64,000 nucleotides of DNA from Streptomyces hyderabadensis (lineage in GTDB: Bacteria > Actinomycetota > Actinomycetes > Streptomycetales > Streptomycetaceae). The DNA lies in NCBI RefSeq assembly GCF_020404845.1, contig NZ_JAIOJZ010000016.1:62001-126000 (forward strand), in the 5' to 3' direction. The notes under the pieces are model-generated. The model ran no database searches. It was given only the letters and a program-made list of their open reading frames with translations, and had not been told where the DNA came from. A program made the position numbers and the translations under genes. Below are positions 16,057 to 24,648 of this stretch, one piece after another (position 1 is the first letter of the stretch; the number at the start of each line of letters is the position of its first letter).

Positions 16057-16614
16057 CTACGCCTGCGGCCGTGGCTCCGCCGCGACCCGCAGCCGGGCGA
16101 ATTCCTCCGCCATCGTCTGCGCCGTCCAGTGCGCGTTGAGCCCGCTCGGGTTCGGCAGCACCCACACCCGGGTGTCGCCGAAGGTCCGCTCCTGGGGCCC
16201 CACCCGGGCCTTCGGTTCGTCGAACGCGGCCCGGTACGCGGTGACACCCACCACCGCCAGCCAGCCGGGCCGCAGCCGCGCCACCTTCCGCGCCAGCAGC
16301 CGTCCGCCCTCCCGGTACTCCTCGGCGGTCAGCTCGTCCGCCCGCGCGCTGGCCCGCGCCACGACGTTCGTGATGCCGAGCCCGTACGACGGCAGCTCAC
16401 CCTGCTCCGACGGCTTCAGCAGCCGGGGCGTGAATCCGGACAGGTGCAGGACCGGCCAGAAGCGGTTGCCGGGGCGGGCGAAGTGGTGGCCCGTCGCCGC
16501 CGTCATCAGACCGGGGTTGATGCCGCAGAACAGCACGCGGAGGCCGTCCGCGACGACGTCCGGTACGAGACGGTCGCGGGCGGCCTCCAGCTCGGCCCGG
16601 GTGAAGCGGGTCAG
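16057..16614 (-). CDS. mug: G/U mismatch-specific uracil-DNA glycosylase (Mug)
   Basis: A 185-residue member of the Mug/TDG family, with the active-site stretch LFCGINPGLMTAATGHHFA and the DNA-intercalating stretch VLPNPSGLNAHW. These enzymes excise uracil or ethenocytosine opposite guanine, useful in a high-GC genome prone to cytosine deamination. The start is odd: no ATG, GTG or TTG lies in frame before the conserved core, and the best candidate is CTG at 16614, whose last two bases are the first two of the purB TGA stop (CTGA). A GTG inside the core (in GLRVLFCG) would remove about 20 N-terminal residues that relatives have. Confidence 0.85.
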   Translation of the reverse strand: MTRFTRAELEAARDRLVPDVVADGLRVLFCGINPGLMTAATGHHFARPGNRFWPVLHLSGFTPRLLKPSEQGELPSYGLGITNVVARASARADELTAEEYREGGRLLARKVARLRPGWLAVVGVTAYRAAFDEPKARVGPQERTFGDTRVWVLPNPSGLNAHWTAQTMAEEFARLRVAAEPRPQA

Positions 16615-18053
16615 AGGATCGCCCCGGGGGTGTAGCCCGCGGCCTCCGGGTGCCGCTTGACGATCTCCTCGATCCGGGCGACGACGGCACCGACCTGGTC
16701 GGCCGCGGCACCGGTGAAGGAGAGCTTGTCCGCCATCAGGGCGTCCAGGGCGGCACGGTCCAGCGGGATGCGGTCGTCGGCGGCCAGCTTGTCCAGCAGC
16801 TCGTTGCGCTCGGCACCCTGCTCGCGCATGGCCAGCGCGGAGGCGACCGCGTTCTCCTTGATGGCCTCGTGCGCGACCTCGCGGCCGACCCCGGCGCGCA
16901 CCGCGCCCATCAGCACCTTGGTGGTGGCCAGGAACGGCAGGTAGCGGTCCAGCTCCCGGGCCACGACGGCCGGGAAGGCGCCGAACTCGTCGAGCACGGT
17001 CAGGAAGGTCTCCAGCAGCCCGTCGAGGGCGAAGAACGCGTCGGGGAGGGCCACGCGGCGCACCACCGAGCAGGACACGTCGCCCTCGTTCCACTGGTCG
17101 CCCGCCAGCTCGCCGGTCATCGAGGCGTAGCCGCGCAGGATCACCATCAGGCCGTTGACGCGCTCGCAGGAGCGGGTGTTCATCTTGTGCGGCATCGCGG
17201 ACGAGCCGACCTGGCCGGGCTTGAAGCCCTCGGTGACCAGCTCGTGCCCGGCCATCAGCCGGATGGTCTTGGCCAGCGAGGACGGCGCCGCCGCCAGCTG
17301 CACCAGCGCGGTGACGACCTCGTAGTCCAGGGAGCGCGGGTAGACCTGCCCGACCGAGGTGAAGGCCTCGGAGAAGCCCAGGTGCTCCGCGATCCGCCGC
17401 TCCAGCTCGGCGAGCCTGCCCGCGTCGCCGCCGAGCAGGTCCAGCATGTCCTGGGCGGTGCCGACCGGGCCCTTGATGCCGCGCAGCGGGTAGCGGCCCA
17501 GCAGCTCCTCCACCCGGCCGTAGGCGACCAGCAGCTCGTCGGCGGCGGTGGCGAAACGCTTGCCCAGCGTCGTGGCCTGCGCGGCGACGTTGTGCGAGCG
17601 GCCGGCCATCACCAGTTCGCCGTACTCGCCGGCCAGCTTGCCGAGGCGGGCCAGGACGGCCACCGAGCGGTCCCGGATCAGCTCCAGCGAGAGCCGGACC
17701 TGCAGCTGCTCCACGTTCTCCGTGAGGTCGCGGGAGGTCATGCCCTTGTGCACGTGCTCGTGCCCGGCGAGGTCGTTGAACTCCTCGATCCGCGCCTTCA
17801 CGTCGTGCCGCGTGACCTTCTCGCGCTCGGCGATCGAGGCCAGGTCGACCTGGTCCAGGACGCGCTCGTAGTCGGCGAGCGCGGCGTCGGGCACCTCGAT
17901 GCCGAGGTCCTTCTGGGCGCGCAGCACGGCGAGCCAGAGCTGCCGCTCCAGCCTCACCTTCTGCTCGGGCGACCAGAGCGTGGCGAGCTCGGCGGAGGCG
18001 TAGCGTCCGGCGAGGACGTTCGGGATTCGGGGCTTGGCGGGAGCGGAAGTCAC
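16611..18053 (-). CDS. purB: Adenylosuccinate lyase
   Basis: A 480-residue PurB, catalysing two fumarate-releasing steps of purine synthesis (SAICAR to AICAR and adenylosuccinate to AMP). The fumarase/aspartase signature is GSSAMPHKMNTRSCERV, with other active-site stretches HKGMTSRDLTEN and GRSHNVAAQ. The GTG start at 18053 opens VTSAPAKPRIPNVLAGRYAS, the usual N-terminus of actinobacterial PurB; a longer open frame upstream is not coding. TAGAAT eight bases before the GTG suggests a leaderless transcript. The mug gene follows with overlapping stop and start. Confidence 0.97.
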   Translation of the reverse strand: MTSAPAKPRIPNVLAGRYASAELATLWSPEQKVRLERQLWLAVLRAQKDLGIEVPDAALADYERVLDQVDLASIAEREKVTRHDVKARIEEFNDLAGHEHVHKGMTSRDLTENVEQLQVRLSLELIRDRSVAVLARLGKLAGEYGELVMAGRSHNVAAQATTLGKRFATAADELLVAYGRVEELLGRYPLRGIKGPVGTAQDMLDLLGGDAGRLAELERRIAEHLGFSEAFTSVGQVYPRSLDYEVVTALVQLAAAPSSLAKTIRLMAGHELVTEGFKPGQVGSSAMPHKMNTRSCERVNGLMVILRGYASMTGELAGDQWNEGDVSCSVVRRVALPDAFFALDGLLETFLTVLDEFGAFPAVVARELDRYLPFLATTKVLMGAVRAGVGREVAHEAIKENAVASALAMREQGAERNELLDKLAADDRIPLDRAALDALMADKLSFTGAAADQVGAVVARIEEIVKRHPEAAGYTPGAIL

Positions 18054-18061
18054 GTGGACGG

Positions 18062-18067
18062 ATTCTA
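18062..18067 (-). promoter_or_regulatory. -10 element of a leaderless purB transcript
   Basis: TAGAAT on the minus strand ends eight bases before the GTG start, placing the transcription start at or next to the start codon. No Shine-Dalgarno is present. The -35 is not clear. Confidence 0.5.
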
Positions 18068-18139
18068 CTGGCGATTCGTGCAGGTCGGCGCCGCGGGGCC
18101 GTTCGTCGGAAGCTACGAAGGGGCCTGCGGCGCCGGGGA

Positions 18140-18922
18140 TCACCGCGCGGGGTCCTCGTAGGGGAGCAGGTCCGGACGCTTGGGCGGCAGGCCGTCCCCG
18201 GACGAGCGGCCGGTCAGCCGGCGGCCTATCCAGGGCAGCAGGTGCTGCCGGGCGAACCGGACGTCGGCGGTCCGGCGGGCCGTCCAGCCCGGCGGCGGGG
18301 TCGGCGGGACCGGAGCGTGCCAGTCGGGGTCCTCGGGCTCGTGGCCGAGCGACTGCCACACGGCCTCGGCGACCCGGCGGTGCCCCTCGGCGGTCAGGTG
18401 CAGCCGGTCCACGTCCCACAGGCGCGGATCGGCCAGCGACTTGGCGCCGTACAGGTCCACGACCACGGCGCCGTGCCGCTCGGACAGGTCGTCGACGATC
18501 GCGAACAGCGCCTCCATGCGCGGCCGGAACCGCTCCAGCACGGGACCCTGGCGGCCGGGGCTGCGCATCAGGACGAGCTGCTTGCAGCTCGGCGCCAGCC
18601 GTTCCACCGCCTGCGTGAGCAGGTCCCGCACCCGGGCCATGTCGCACTTGGGGCGCAGCGTGTCGTTGAGCCCGCCGACCAGCGTGATCACGTCGGCGCC
18701 CATGGCCGCGGCCACGTCCACCTGCTCGTCGACGATCTGGCCGATCAGCTTGCCGCGCACCGCCAGGTTGGCGTACCGGAAGCCGGGGGTGCGGGCCGCC
18801 ATCCGGGCGGCGAGGAGGTCGGCCCAGCCCCGGTAGGAGCCGTCGGGCAGCAGGTCCGACATGCCCTCGGTGAAGGAGTCGCCGACGGCGACGAGACTGG
18901 TGTACGCGGGGTTCGTCTGCAT
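18140..18922 (-). CDS. SGNH/GDSL-family hydrolase
   Basis: A 260-residue SGNH hydrolase with block I VGDSFTEG (nucleophile Ser), the block II Gly in NLAVRGK, block III GGLND and block V DVDRLHL with the catalytic Asp and His. Members deacylate lipids, carbohydrates or peptidoglycan. No signal peptide precedes the catalytic domain, which begins by residue 12, so the enzyme is probably cytoplasmic. The C-terminal 50 residues are Pro/Arg-rich. It stands alone between purB and the CNNM pair. Confidence 0.9.
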   Translation of the reverse strand: MQTNPAYTSLVAVGDSFTEGMSDLLPDGSYRGWADLLAARMAARTPGFRYANLAVRGKLIGQIVDEQVDVAAAMGADVITLVGGLNDTLRPKCDMARVRDLLTQAVERLAPSCKQLVLMRSPGRQGPVLERFRPRMEALFAIVDDLSERHGAVVVDLYGAKSLADPRLWDVDRLHLTAEGHRRVAEAVWQSLGHEPEDPDWHAPVPPTPPPGWTARRTADVRFARQHLLPWIGRRLTGRSSGDGLPPKRPDLLPYEDPAR

Positions 18923-19016
18923 GGCGACGGAAATGGTATCGCCTGTGTCCCCTGCACATACCCACCGGTCGGTCGCCCTCCGGTGCTCCGGTCCGCGGGC
19001 CCGGGAGGCGGCGGGC

Positions 19017-20030
19017 TCAGGTCCGTTGCCCGAACAGCTCCCGCAGGACGTCCTCCATGGTCACCAGACCGGCCAGCCGTCCGTCGGAGCCGAGCACCGC
19101 CGCCAGGTGGGTACGGCTGCGCCGCATGGCGGTCAGTACGTCGTCCAGCGGGGTGCGCTCGCGCACCCGGGCGATGGGCCGCATGTCCCGCAGGCGGAAC
19201 GGCAGGTCGCGCGGCGAGGCGTCCAGGGCGTCCTTCACGTGCAGGTAGCCGACGATCCGCCGCCCGTCGTCCACCACGGGGAAGCGGGAGAACCCCGACT
19301 GCGCCGACAGCCGCTCCAGCTGCTCCGGGGTGATGCCCACGCGCGCGTGGACGACGCGTTCCAGCGGCAGCACCACGTCCCGCACGGGCCGGCGTCCCAG
19401 CTCCAGGGCGTCGTACAGCCGCTCCCTGGCCCGGTCGTCGATCAGCCCGGCCTCCCCGGCGTCCTTGACGATCTGGGCCAGCTCCGCGTCCGTGAACGTC
19501 GCCGCCACCTCGTTCTTGGCCTCGACCCTGAGCAGCTTGAGCAGCCCGTTCGCGAAGGCGTTGACCGTGAAGATCACCGGACGCAGGGCCCGGGAGAGCG
19601 CCACCAGCGGCGGCCCGAGGAGCAGCGCGCTGCGCACCGGCTCGGCCAGCGCGATGTTCTTCGGCACCATCTCGCCCAGCAGCATGTGCAGATACGTCGC
19701 CAGCGCCAGGGCGATCACGAAGGACACCGCGTGCCCGGCGCCCGAGGGCACGCCCATCGCGTGGAACACCGGCTCCAGCAGATGCGCGATCGCCGGTTCC
19801 GCGACCACGCCGAGGACCAGCGTGCACAGCGTGATGCCCAGCTGCGCCGCCGCCAGCAGCGCCGACACGTGCTCAAGGCCCCACAGCACCCGCTTCGCCC
19901 GGGCGTCGCCCTCCTCGGCGTACGGCTCCACCTGGCTGCGGCGCACGGAGATCAGCGCGAACTCGGCGCCCACGAAGAACGCGTTGACGACCAGGGTCGC
20001 CAGACCGATCAGCAGCTGTACGGCGGTCAC
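19017..20030 (-). CDS. CNNM/CBS-domain membrane protein (HlyC/CorC family), second of pair
   Basis: A 337-residue protein with an N-terminal DUF21/CNNM domain of three to four membrane helices (LLIGLATLVVNAFFVGAEFA, then LGITLCTLVLGVVAEPAIA) and a CBS pair (about residues 205-330), ending LVTMEDVLRELFG. It lacks the C-terminal CorC_HlyC transporter-associated domain present in its neighbour. Such proteins are linked to magnesium or cobalt export or sensing. The GTG start at 20030 overlaps the stop of the preceding gene (GTGA), so the two are translationally coupled and may form a heteromer. Confidence 0.9.
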   Translation of the reverse strand: MTAVQLLIGLATLVVNAFFVGAEFALISVRRSQVEPYAEEGDARAKRVLWGLEHVSALLAAAQLGITLCTLVLGVVAEPAIAHLLEPVFHAMGVPSGAGHAVSFVIALALATYLHMLLGEMVPKNIALAEPVRSALLLGPPLVALSRALRPVIFTVNAFANGLLKLLRVEAKNEVAATFTDAELAQIVKDAGEAGLIDDRARERLYDALELGRRPVRDVVLPLERVVHARVGITPEQLERLSAQSGFSRFPVVDDGRRIVGYLHVKDALDASPRDLPFRLRDMRPIARVRERTPLDDVLTAMRRSRTHLAAVLGSDGRLAGLVTMEDVLRELFGQRT

Positions 20031-21448
20031 CGGCCGGCCTCCCCTTCGTCCTCCCCGCCGCCGGAACCACCGCGGGAACCGCCGCCGGAACCGGCGTCGG
20101 GCCGGTCGGTCCCGTCGGGGCTGTCCGCCGTGTCGGCGGTGTCGTCGAGAGGTGCGTGCATCAGCACCCGGGCGGCCCTGCGCCCCGTGGCGTCCACCAC
20201 GTCCAGCCGCCAGCCGGCCACGTCGAGACTGTCGCCGACGACGGGGATGTGGCCGAGACCGGCCGCCACCAGCCCCGCGACCGTCTCGTACGGTCCCTCG
20301 GGCACCCGCAGCCCCAGCCGCTCCAGCCGGTCCACGCGGGCGGAGCCGTCCGCCCAGTACAGCGCGTGGCCCGCCTCGTCCGTGCCGGCCGGGTCCAGGT
20401 CGGGCGTCTCGTGCGGATCGTGTTCGTCCCGCACCTGGCCGACGACCTCCTCGACGATGTCCTCCAGCGTGGCCACCCCCGCCGTGCCCCCGTACTCGTC
20501 GATCACCACGGCCATGGTGCGCCGCCCGGAGAGCCGGTCCAGGAGCCGGTCCACGGTCAGCGACTCGGGGACGAGCAGCGGCTCGCGCATCAGGTCGGCG
20601 ACCGGCATCCCGGGCCGCCGCTCGGCGGGCACCGCCAGCACGTCCTTGACGTGCGCCGTCCCGACCACGGCGTCGAGGCTGTCCCGGTAGACCGGGAACC
20701 GGGACAGCCCCGTCGCCCGCGTCGCGTTCGCCACGTCCTCGCACGTCGCCCTGGCGTCGAGGGCCACGACCTGGACCCGCGGGGTCATCACCTGCTGGGC
20801 CGTCAGATCGGCCAGGTTCAGCGTGCGCACGAACAACTCGGCGGTGTCCGCCTCCAGCGCCCCCTCCTTGGCGGAGTGCCGGGCGAGCGCCGCCAGCTCC
20901 TGCGGACCGCGCGCGGACGCCAGCTCCTCGGCGGGCTCTACACCGAAGCGGCGCACCACCCGGTTGGCGGTGTTGTTCAGGTGCGTGATGAAGGGCCGGA
21001 AGGCGGCGCTGAACCAGCGCTGCGGGCCGCCCACCCGCTTGGCCACGGCCAACGGCGAGGAGATCGCCCAGTTCTTCGGCACCAGCTCGCCGACGATCAT
21101 CAGGAAGACCGTCGACAGGGCCGTGCCCAGCACCAGCGCCAGGGAGGACGCCGCCGAACGCGACACGCCCAGGTCCTCCAGCGGCCCCGCGATCAGCGCC
21201 GCGACCGACGGCTCGGCGAGCATGCCGACCACCAGATTGGTGACCGTGATGCCGAGCTGCGCGCCGGAGAGCTGGAAGGTCAGGTTCCGGACGCCCTTGA
21301 GGGCGCTCGCCGCGCCCCGCTCACCACGGGCCGCGGCCCGCTCCAGCTCGCCCCGTTCGACGGTGGTCAGCGAGAACTCGGCCGCGACGAAGGCGCCGCA
21401 CGCGAGCGAGAGCAGGATCGCCACCAGCAGCAGGAGCACTTCGGTCAT
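20027..21448 (-). CDS. CNNM/CBS/CorC_HlyC membrane protein, first of pair
   Basis: A 473-residue membrane protein: CNNM/DUF21 domain with four hydrophobic helices (residues 1-150), paired CBS domains (about 210-335; VVIDEYGGTAGVATLEDIVEE is the family hallmark), a CorC_HlyC domain (about 350-430) and a low-complexity Gly/Ser/Asp tail. Related proteins help magnesium homeostasis, and the CBS pair probably senses Mg-ATP. It is the first gene of a two-gene operon with a shorter paralogue, an arrangement common in Actinobacteria. Confidence 0.92.
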   Translation of the reverse strand: MTEVLLLLVAILLSLACGAFVAAEFSLTTVERGELERAAARGERGAASALKGVRNLTFQLSGAQLGITVTNLVVGMLAEPSVAALIAGPLEDLGVSRSAASSLALVLGTALSTVFLMIVGELVPKNWAISSPLAVAKRVGGPQRWFSAAFRPFITHLNNTANRVVRRFGVEPAEELASARGPQELAALARHSAKEGALEADTAELFVRTLNLADLTAQQVMTPRVQVVALDARATCEDVANATRATGLSRFPVYRDSLDAVVGTAHVKDVLAVPAERRPGMPVADLMREPLLVPESLTVDRLLDRLSGRRTMAVVIDEYGGTAGVATLEDIVEEVVGQVRDEHDPHETPDLDPAGTDEAGHALYWADGSARVDRLERLGLRVPEGPYETVAGLVAAGLGHIPVVGDSLDVAGWRLDVVDATGRRAARVLMHAPLDDTADTADSPDGTDRPDAGSGGGSRGGSGGGEDEGEAGR

Positions 21449-21515
21449 CGGGTCACCTCGGACCCATGATCGGCCAGGACCCGGAGGTTCGCCCGATGCT
21501 CAAGCCTTCAACCTT

Positions 21516-21956
21516 TCACTCCGCGGCCGCTCGGTCGCCGAGGTGCTTCACCCAGCGCCGCCACTGCTCCTGCGGCTCGTACCCGGCGGCCCGCCAGGCA
21601 TGCCGGGCCCGCTCGTTGCGCACCAGCACCATCGCGTCCCCGCGGCGCCCGCCGAGCCGGACGAAGCGCTCCTCGGCCGCGTCGAGCAGGGCCGAGCCGA
21701 TGCCCCGGCGCCGGTGGTCCGGGTGCACCGCCAGCCGGTACAGATGGCAGCGCCAGCCGTCGAAGCCCGCGATCACCGTGCCCACCAGCTCCCCGTCGCG
21801 CTCGGCCAGCAGCAAGGACTCCGGGTCGCGCGCCACCAGGCGCTCCACGCCCGCCCGGTCGTCGCTGATGCTCGTCCCCTCGGCGGCCGTCTTCCAGAAG
21901 GCCAGCACGGTGTCCAGGTCCTCGGGCCCGCCGGGCCGTATGCGCAGATCGGTCAT
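21516..21956 (-). CDS. GNAT-family N-acetyltransferase
   Basis: A 146-residue GNAT protein. The acetyl-CoA binding motif is HPDHRRRGIGSALLDAAEE, after LYRLAV, with NERARHAWRAAGYEP as motif B. The ATG at 21956 begins MTDLRIRPGGPEDLDTV, a typical GNAT N-terminus. The substrate is not predictable; protein or small-amine acetylation are both possible. It stands as a single gene between the CNNM pair and an LLM oxidoreductase. Confidence 0.9.
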   Translation of the reverse strand: MTDLRIRPGGPEDLDTVLAFWKTAAEGTSISDDRAGVERLVARDPESLLLAERDGELVGTVIAGFDGWRCHLYRLAVHPDHRRRGIGSALLDAAEERFVRLGGRRGDAMVLVRNERARHAWRAAGYEPQEQWRRWVKHLGDRAAAE

Positions 21957-22054
21957 GCCGCGATCCCACCACGCGTGCCGGAGCCCCGTGCGGTGATTCC
22001 GGCATGCGGACCGGCCCGGCCCCCGGCGTCGCGGCCGCGGCGCGCGGCGGGGGG

Positions 22055-22945
22055 TCAGTCCTCGCGCAGGGCCCGCAGCACCGGCGCGAAGGCCTCCATG
22101 AACGGCTCCAGCACCGTCAGATAGGTGAAGCCGTACCGCTCGCGCTGCGCCCGCACCTGCGCGGTGATCTGCTGCAGGGTGCCCGCCAGGAGGATCGGCA
22201 GCTCCAGCACCTGCTCCGGGGTGAGATGAGGGATGCGCTCCAGGTAGGGCCGGACGGCGGACTCGCGGTCCTCCGTGACGGCGACCATCTGTATGAGCAG
22301 GTTCAGCTCCGCCGGCTCCTTGCGGCCGGCGGCGAGCTCCCGGTACCGGGCGACGCGCTCGTCCAGCTCCTCGGCCGTGATCGGCGCCAGCCGGCCCGTC
22401 GTGCTGCCCCGCACGGTGCGCCCGCCGGTGAACGCGGCGACGTCCGCGTGCCGGGCGGTCAGCTCCAGCATCCGGTCGCCGTTCGCACCGATCAGCAGCG
22501 GCACCCCGGGGCGCTGCACGGGCCGGGGCAGGTGCTCCTCGTCGCCCAGCAGCCGCTCCAGCTCCTCCACCGTGCGCCGCAGATGGTCCACCCGCTCGCC
22601 CGGCGAGCCGAAGGCCAGTCCGGCGGTGTCGTGCTCCGCGCGTACGTAGCCGGTGCCGAGCCCGAGTTCCAGCCGCCCGCCGGTCAGCGCGTCGGTGGTC
22701 GCCACCTCCCGGGCCAGCAGCGCCGGATTCCAGAAGCCCGCGTTGAGCACGAACGTGCCCAGCCGGGGCCGTTCGGTGGCCCGGGCCGCGGCGACCAGGG
22801 CCGGGAACGGCGCCGGCATGCCGAGGTGGTCCGGCACCAGGATCACGTCGTAGCCGAGTTCCTCGGCCCGCCGGCACTTGGCGTCCCACTCGTCTGCGGG
22901 GGCGGCGCTCGTCAGGTTGACGCCGAAGCGGAACGGGCGCGACAT
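22055..22945 (-). CDS. LLM-class F420-dependent oxidoreductase
   Basis: A 296-residue luciferase-like TIM-barrel protein with the family stretches ELGYDVILVPDHLG, LGLGTGYVRAEHDTAG and PLLIGANGDRML. In Actinobacteria most LLM proteins of this length (the TIGR03621 type) use coenzyme F420 to reduce or oxidise unknown carbonyl or hydroxyl substrates. The ATG at 22945 starts MSRPFRFGVNL. No partner gene lies in the same direction, so the substrate is unknown. Confidence 0.88.
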   Translation of the reverse strand: MSRPFRFGVNLTSAAPADEWDAKCRRAEELGYDVILVPDHLGMPAPFPALVAAARATERPRLGTFVLNAGFWNPALLAREVATTDALTGGRLELGLGTGYVRAEHDTAGLAFGSPGERVDHLRRTVEELERLLGDEEHLPRPVQRPGVPLLIGANGDRMLELTARHADVAAFTGGRTVRGSTTGRLAPITAEELDERVARYRELAAGRKEPAELNLLIQMVAVTEDRESAVRPYLERIPHLTPEQVLELPILLAGTLQQITAQVRAQRERYGFTYLTVLEPFMEAFAPVLRALRED

Positions 22946-23028
22946 GAACTCTCCTCACGCACAGGGGGCTTCCGGTCACGGCGAGTCAATCACTCCCGCG
23001 GCCGGAACGGGAAGACCGCCGAGCGCCC

Positions 23029-23058
23029 TTGCCGCTGCTAGCGCTCCGGCGCTAGCTT
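23029..23058 (+). promoter_or_regulatory. Promoter and palindromic operator of the toxin-antitoxin operon
   Basis: TTGCCG (23029-23034) and TAGCTT (23053-23058) are 18 bases apart. A perfect inverted repeat, GCTAGCGC and GCGCTAGC around TCCG (23037-23056), fills the spacer and the front of the -10. The ATG lies six bases after the -10, so the transcript would be leaderless. The layout fits autorepression by the encoded ribbon-helix-helix antitoxin. Confidence 0.65.
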
Positions 23059-23064
23059 CGAGGT

Positions 23065-23292
23065 ATGGCGAAGACCCAGAAGGCCCAGCTGAACGTGCGG
23101 GTGGACGAGGGCACCGCGCGGGCGGCCCGGGAGAAGGCCCTGGCCCGGGGCCTGAGCGTCAACCGCTACATCGAGGAACTGGTCCGGCAGGACACCGGCG
23201 AGGCCGGCCGCACCTTCGTCGAGGCCGCCGCCGACTTCATGCGGCAGTACGAGAAGGTGTTCGCCGAGGAGATCGCCGAGGGCCGTCGCTGA
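23065..23292 (+). CDS. Ribbon-helix-helix antitoxin
   Basis: A 75-residue protein with a ribbon-helix-helix fold: strand QLNVRVDEGT, helix ARAAREKALARG, then LSVNRYIEELVRQD. Its C-terminal helix (FVEAAADFMRQYEKVFAEEI) would bind and neutralise the toxin. It should also bind the palindrome in its own promoter as a dimer or tetramer. The toxin gene follows after 19 bases. Confidence 0.85.
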   Translation: MAKTQKAQLNVRVDEGTARAAREKALARGLSVNRYIEELVRQDTGEAGRTFVEAAADFMRQYEKVFAEEIAEGRR

Positions 23293-23311
23293 GCCGTCGC
23301 ACACCCACCGG

Positions 23312-23686
23312 ATGAACGACCTCACCATCGATCTCGCCTGGCTGCTGATGCTGGCCGAGCAGCGCACCCCCGGTGATCCGCAGGTCACCGACTGGGGAGC
23401 GCTGGTCGCCGCCGTCGCGCGCCACCGGGCCGAGATATTCGGCACGCCCGTGTACGACACCCCGCACGCCCGCGCCGCCGCGCTGCTCCAGCTGCTGATC
23501 CACGTCCCGGCGCTGGAACGCTCCAACGCCCTGTTCGCCTCCGCGGTCGCCTACGCCTACCTGGTCGCCAGCGGGGTGCGGGTCGCCACCACGCCCGAAC
23601 GGGTGCGTGACCTCGCGTTGCTGGTGAAGAAGGGCGAGGCGTCGGTCGAGGAGATCGCGGACGAGCTGCGCGGCTGGAGCGGGTGA
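23312..23686 (+). CDS. Fic/Doc-like toxin with degenerate Fic motif
   Basis: A 124-residue all-helical protein resembling Doc-type Fic toxins in length, in the late helix LLQLLIHVPALERSNALFASAVAYAYL and in its antitoxin neighbour. The canonical motif HxFx(D/E)GNxRxx reads HVPALERSNALF: His is kept, while Phe, the acidic residue, Gly and the final Arg are replaced. Doc phosphorylates EF-Tu and Fic proteins AMP-ylate targets, but this degenerate site may have lost or changed that chemistry. The pair is transcribed from a single palindromic promoter. A fully unrelated toxin fold remains possible. Confidence 0.7.
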   Translation: MNDLTIDLAWLLMLAEQRTPGDPQVTDWGALVAAVARHRAEIFGTPVYDTPHARAAALLQLLIHVPALERSNALFASAVAYAYLVASGVRVATTPERVRDLALLVKKGEASVEEIADELRGWSG

Positions 23687-23711
23687 CGGCGGCGCAGATC
23701 GGGCCCGCCGG

Positions 23712-24389
23712 TCAGGACGGGCGCCAGGCCGTGCCCAGGACGCAGTACGAACTCGGCAGGGCCGGACCGTTCTCCGGCATCATCACCTGCCGGTAGGGCC
23801 CGAGCGTGAAGCCCGCGTCCCGCAGCGCGGCCACCGGTTCGCGCGAGAGGTGGCAGCCGCCGGACAGGGGAGGCCACAGCGTCCGGTCGAGCGCGCGCTG
23901 GGTGGCGGTCATCACCCGCCCGCCGCCCAGGCCGTGCTCGAAGAACCGCAGCTGTCCGCCCGGCCGCAGGACCCGCCGCAGCTCCGCGAGCGCGCGGGGC
24001 ACGTCCCGGACGCTGCACAGTACCAGCGAGAGCACGGCCGCGTCGAAGGCCTCGCTCTTGACCGGCAGGGCCTCCGCCGCACCCGGTGCCACGTCCACCG
24101 GCACCCCGGCGCGCTGCGCCGACTCCACCGCCAACTGACGCAGCACGCGCTCGGGTTCGATGGCGACGACCTCGGAGACGGTGCCCGGGTAGTGCGAGAA
24201 GTTCAGCCCGTTTCCCGCGCCGACCTCGATCACCCGCCCGGACAGCCCGGTGAGCATCCGTTCGCGTACCCGGGCCATGCCCATCCGGGTCTCGGCACTC
24301 ACACTGAACCGGGCGTAGTAGCGGGCGAAGAGCGGATGGTGCACCGCGTCGTGCGGCACCCCGCGGGCCCGGGCGGATCGCAGCGGCAT
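23712..24389 (-). CDS. Class I SAM-dependent methyltransferase (UbiE/Methyltransf_11 type)
   Basis: A 225-residue methyltransferase. Motif I is VIEVGAGNGLNFSHYP, with VVAIEPER as motif II and AFDAAVLSLVLCSV before LRRVLRPGGQLRFFEH. The ATG at 24389 has GGGAGG three bases upstream, which excludes the longer open frame. Members methylate small lipophilic molecules or lipids; the target is unknown. It is downstream of the biotin operon on the same strand but separated by a 259-base gap containing a strong hairpin, so it is probably transcribed separately. Confidence 0.88.
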   Translation of the reverse strand: MPLRSARARGVPHDAVHHPLFARYYARFSVSAETRMGMARVRERMLTGLSGRVIEVGAGNGLNFSHYPGTVSEVVAIEPERVLRQLAVESAQRAGVPVDVAPGAAEALPVKSEAFDAAVLSLVLCSVRDVPRALAELRRVLRPGGQLRFFEHGLGGGRVMTATQRALDRTLWPPLSGGCHLSREPVAALRDAGFTLGPYRQVMMPENGPALPSSYCVLGTAWRPS

Positions 24390-24529
24390 GGGACCTCCCT
24401 CACGAGGTGACGCCTCACCGCGATTGTCCCCCGCCCCGCCGCCCCGCACCCACCGCGCGAGCGACTCTCTCGGAGCGCCCCCTGACCGGCTCTGGCCCCG
24501 GGGCGCCCTCACTGCGGGCGTGGTCCGGT

Positions 24530-24559
24530 CCCGCCGACCGCCCACCGCCGGTCGGCGGG
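24530..24559 (-). terminator. Hairpin in the bioD-methyltransferase gap
   Basis: Within the gene-free stretch 24390-24648, CCCGCCGACCG (24530-24540) pairs with CGGTCGGCGGG (24549-24559), an 11-bp stem. It lies about 90 bases beyond the bioD stop on the minus strand and could end the biotin operon. No other feature was seen in this gap. Confidence 0.5.
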
Positions 24560-24648
24560 GCCCGCCCGCCGGCGGTCGGCGAGGGGCCGGACCTGCCCGT
24601 TCGCCTGTCCTGGCCGGGGCCCGGGGCCGTGCGCCCCCAGGGGGACGG

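Noticed and set aside
18054..18965. Extension of the purB frame upstream, giving a 784-residue protein
   Set aside because: The extra part lies antisense-in-frame to the SGNH gene region, is Arg/Pro-rich without motifs, and PurB N-termini begin at GTG 18053.
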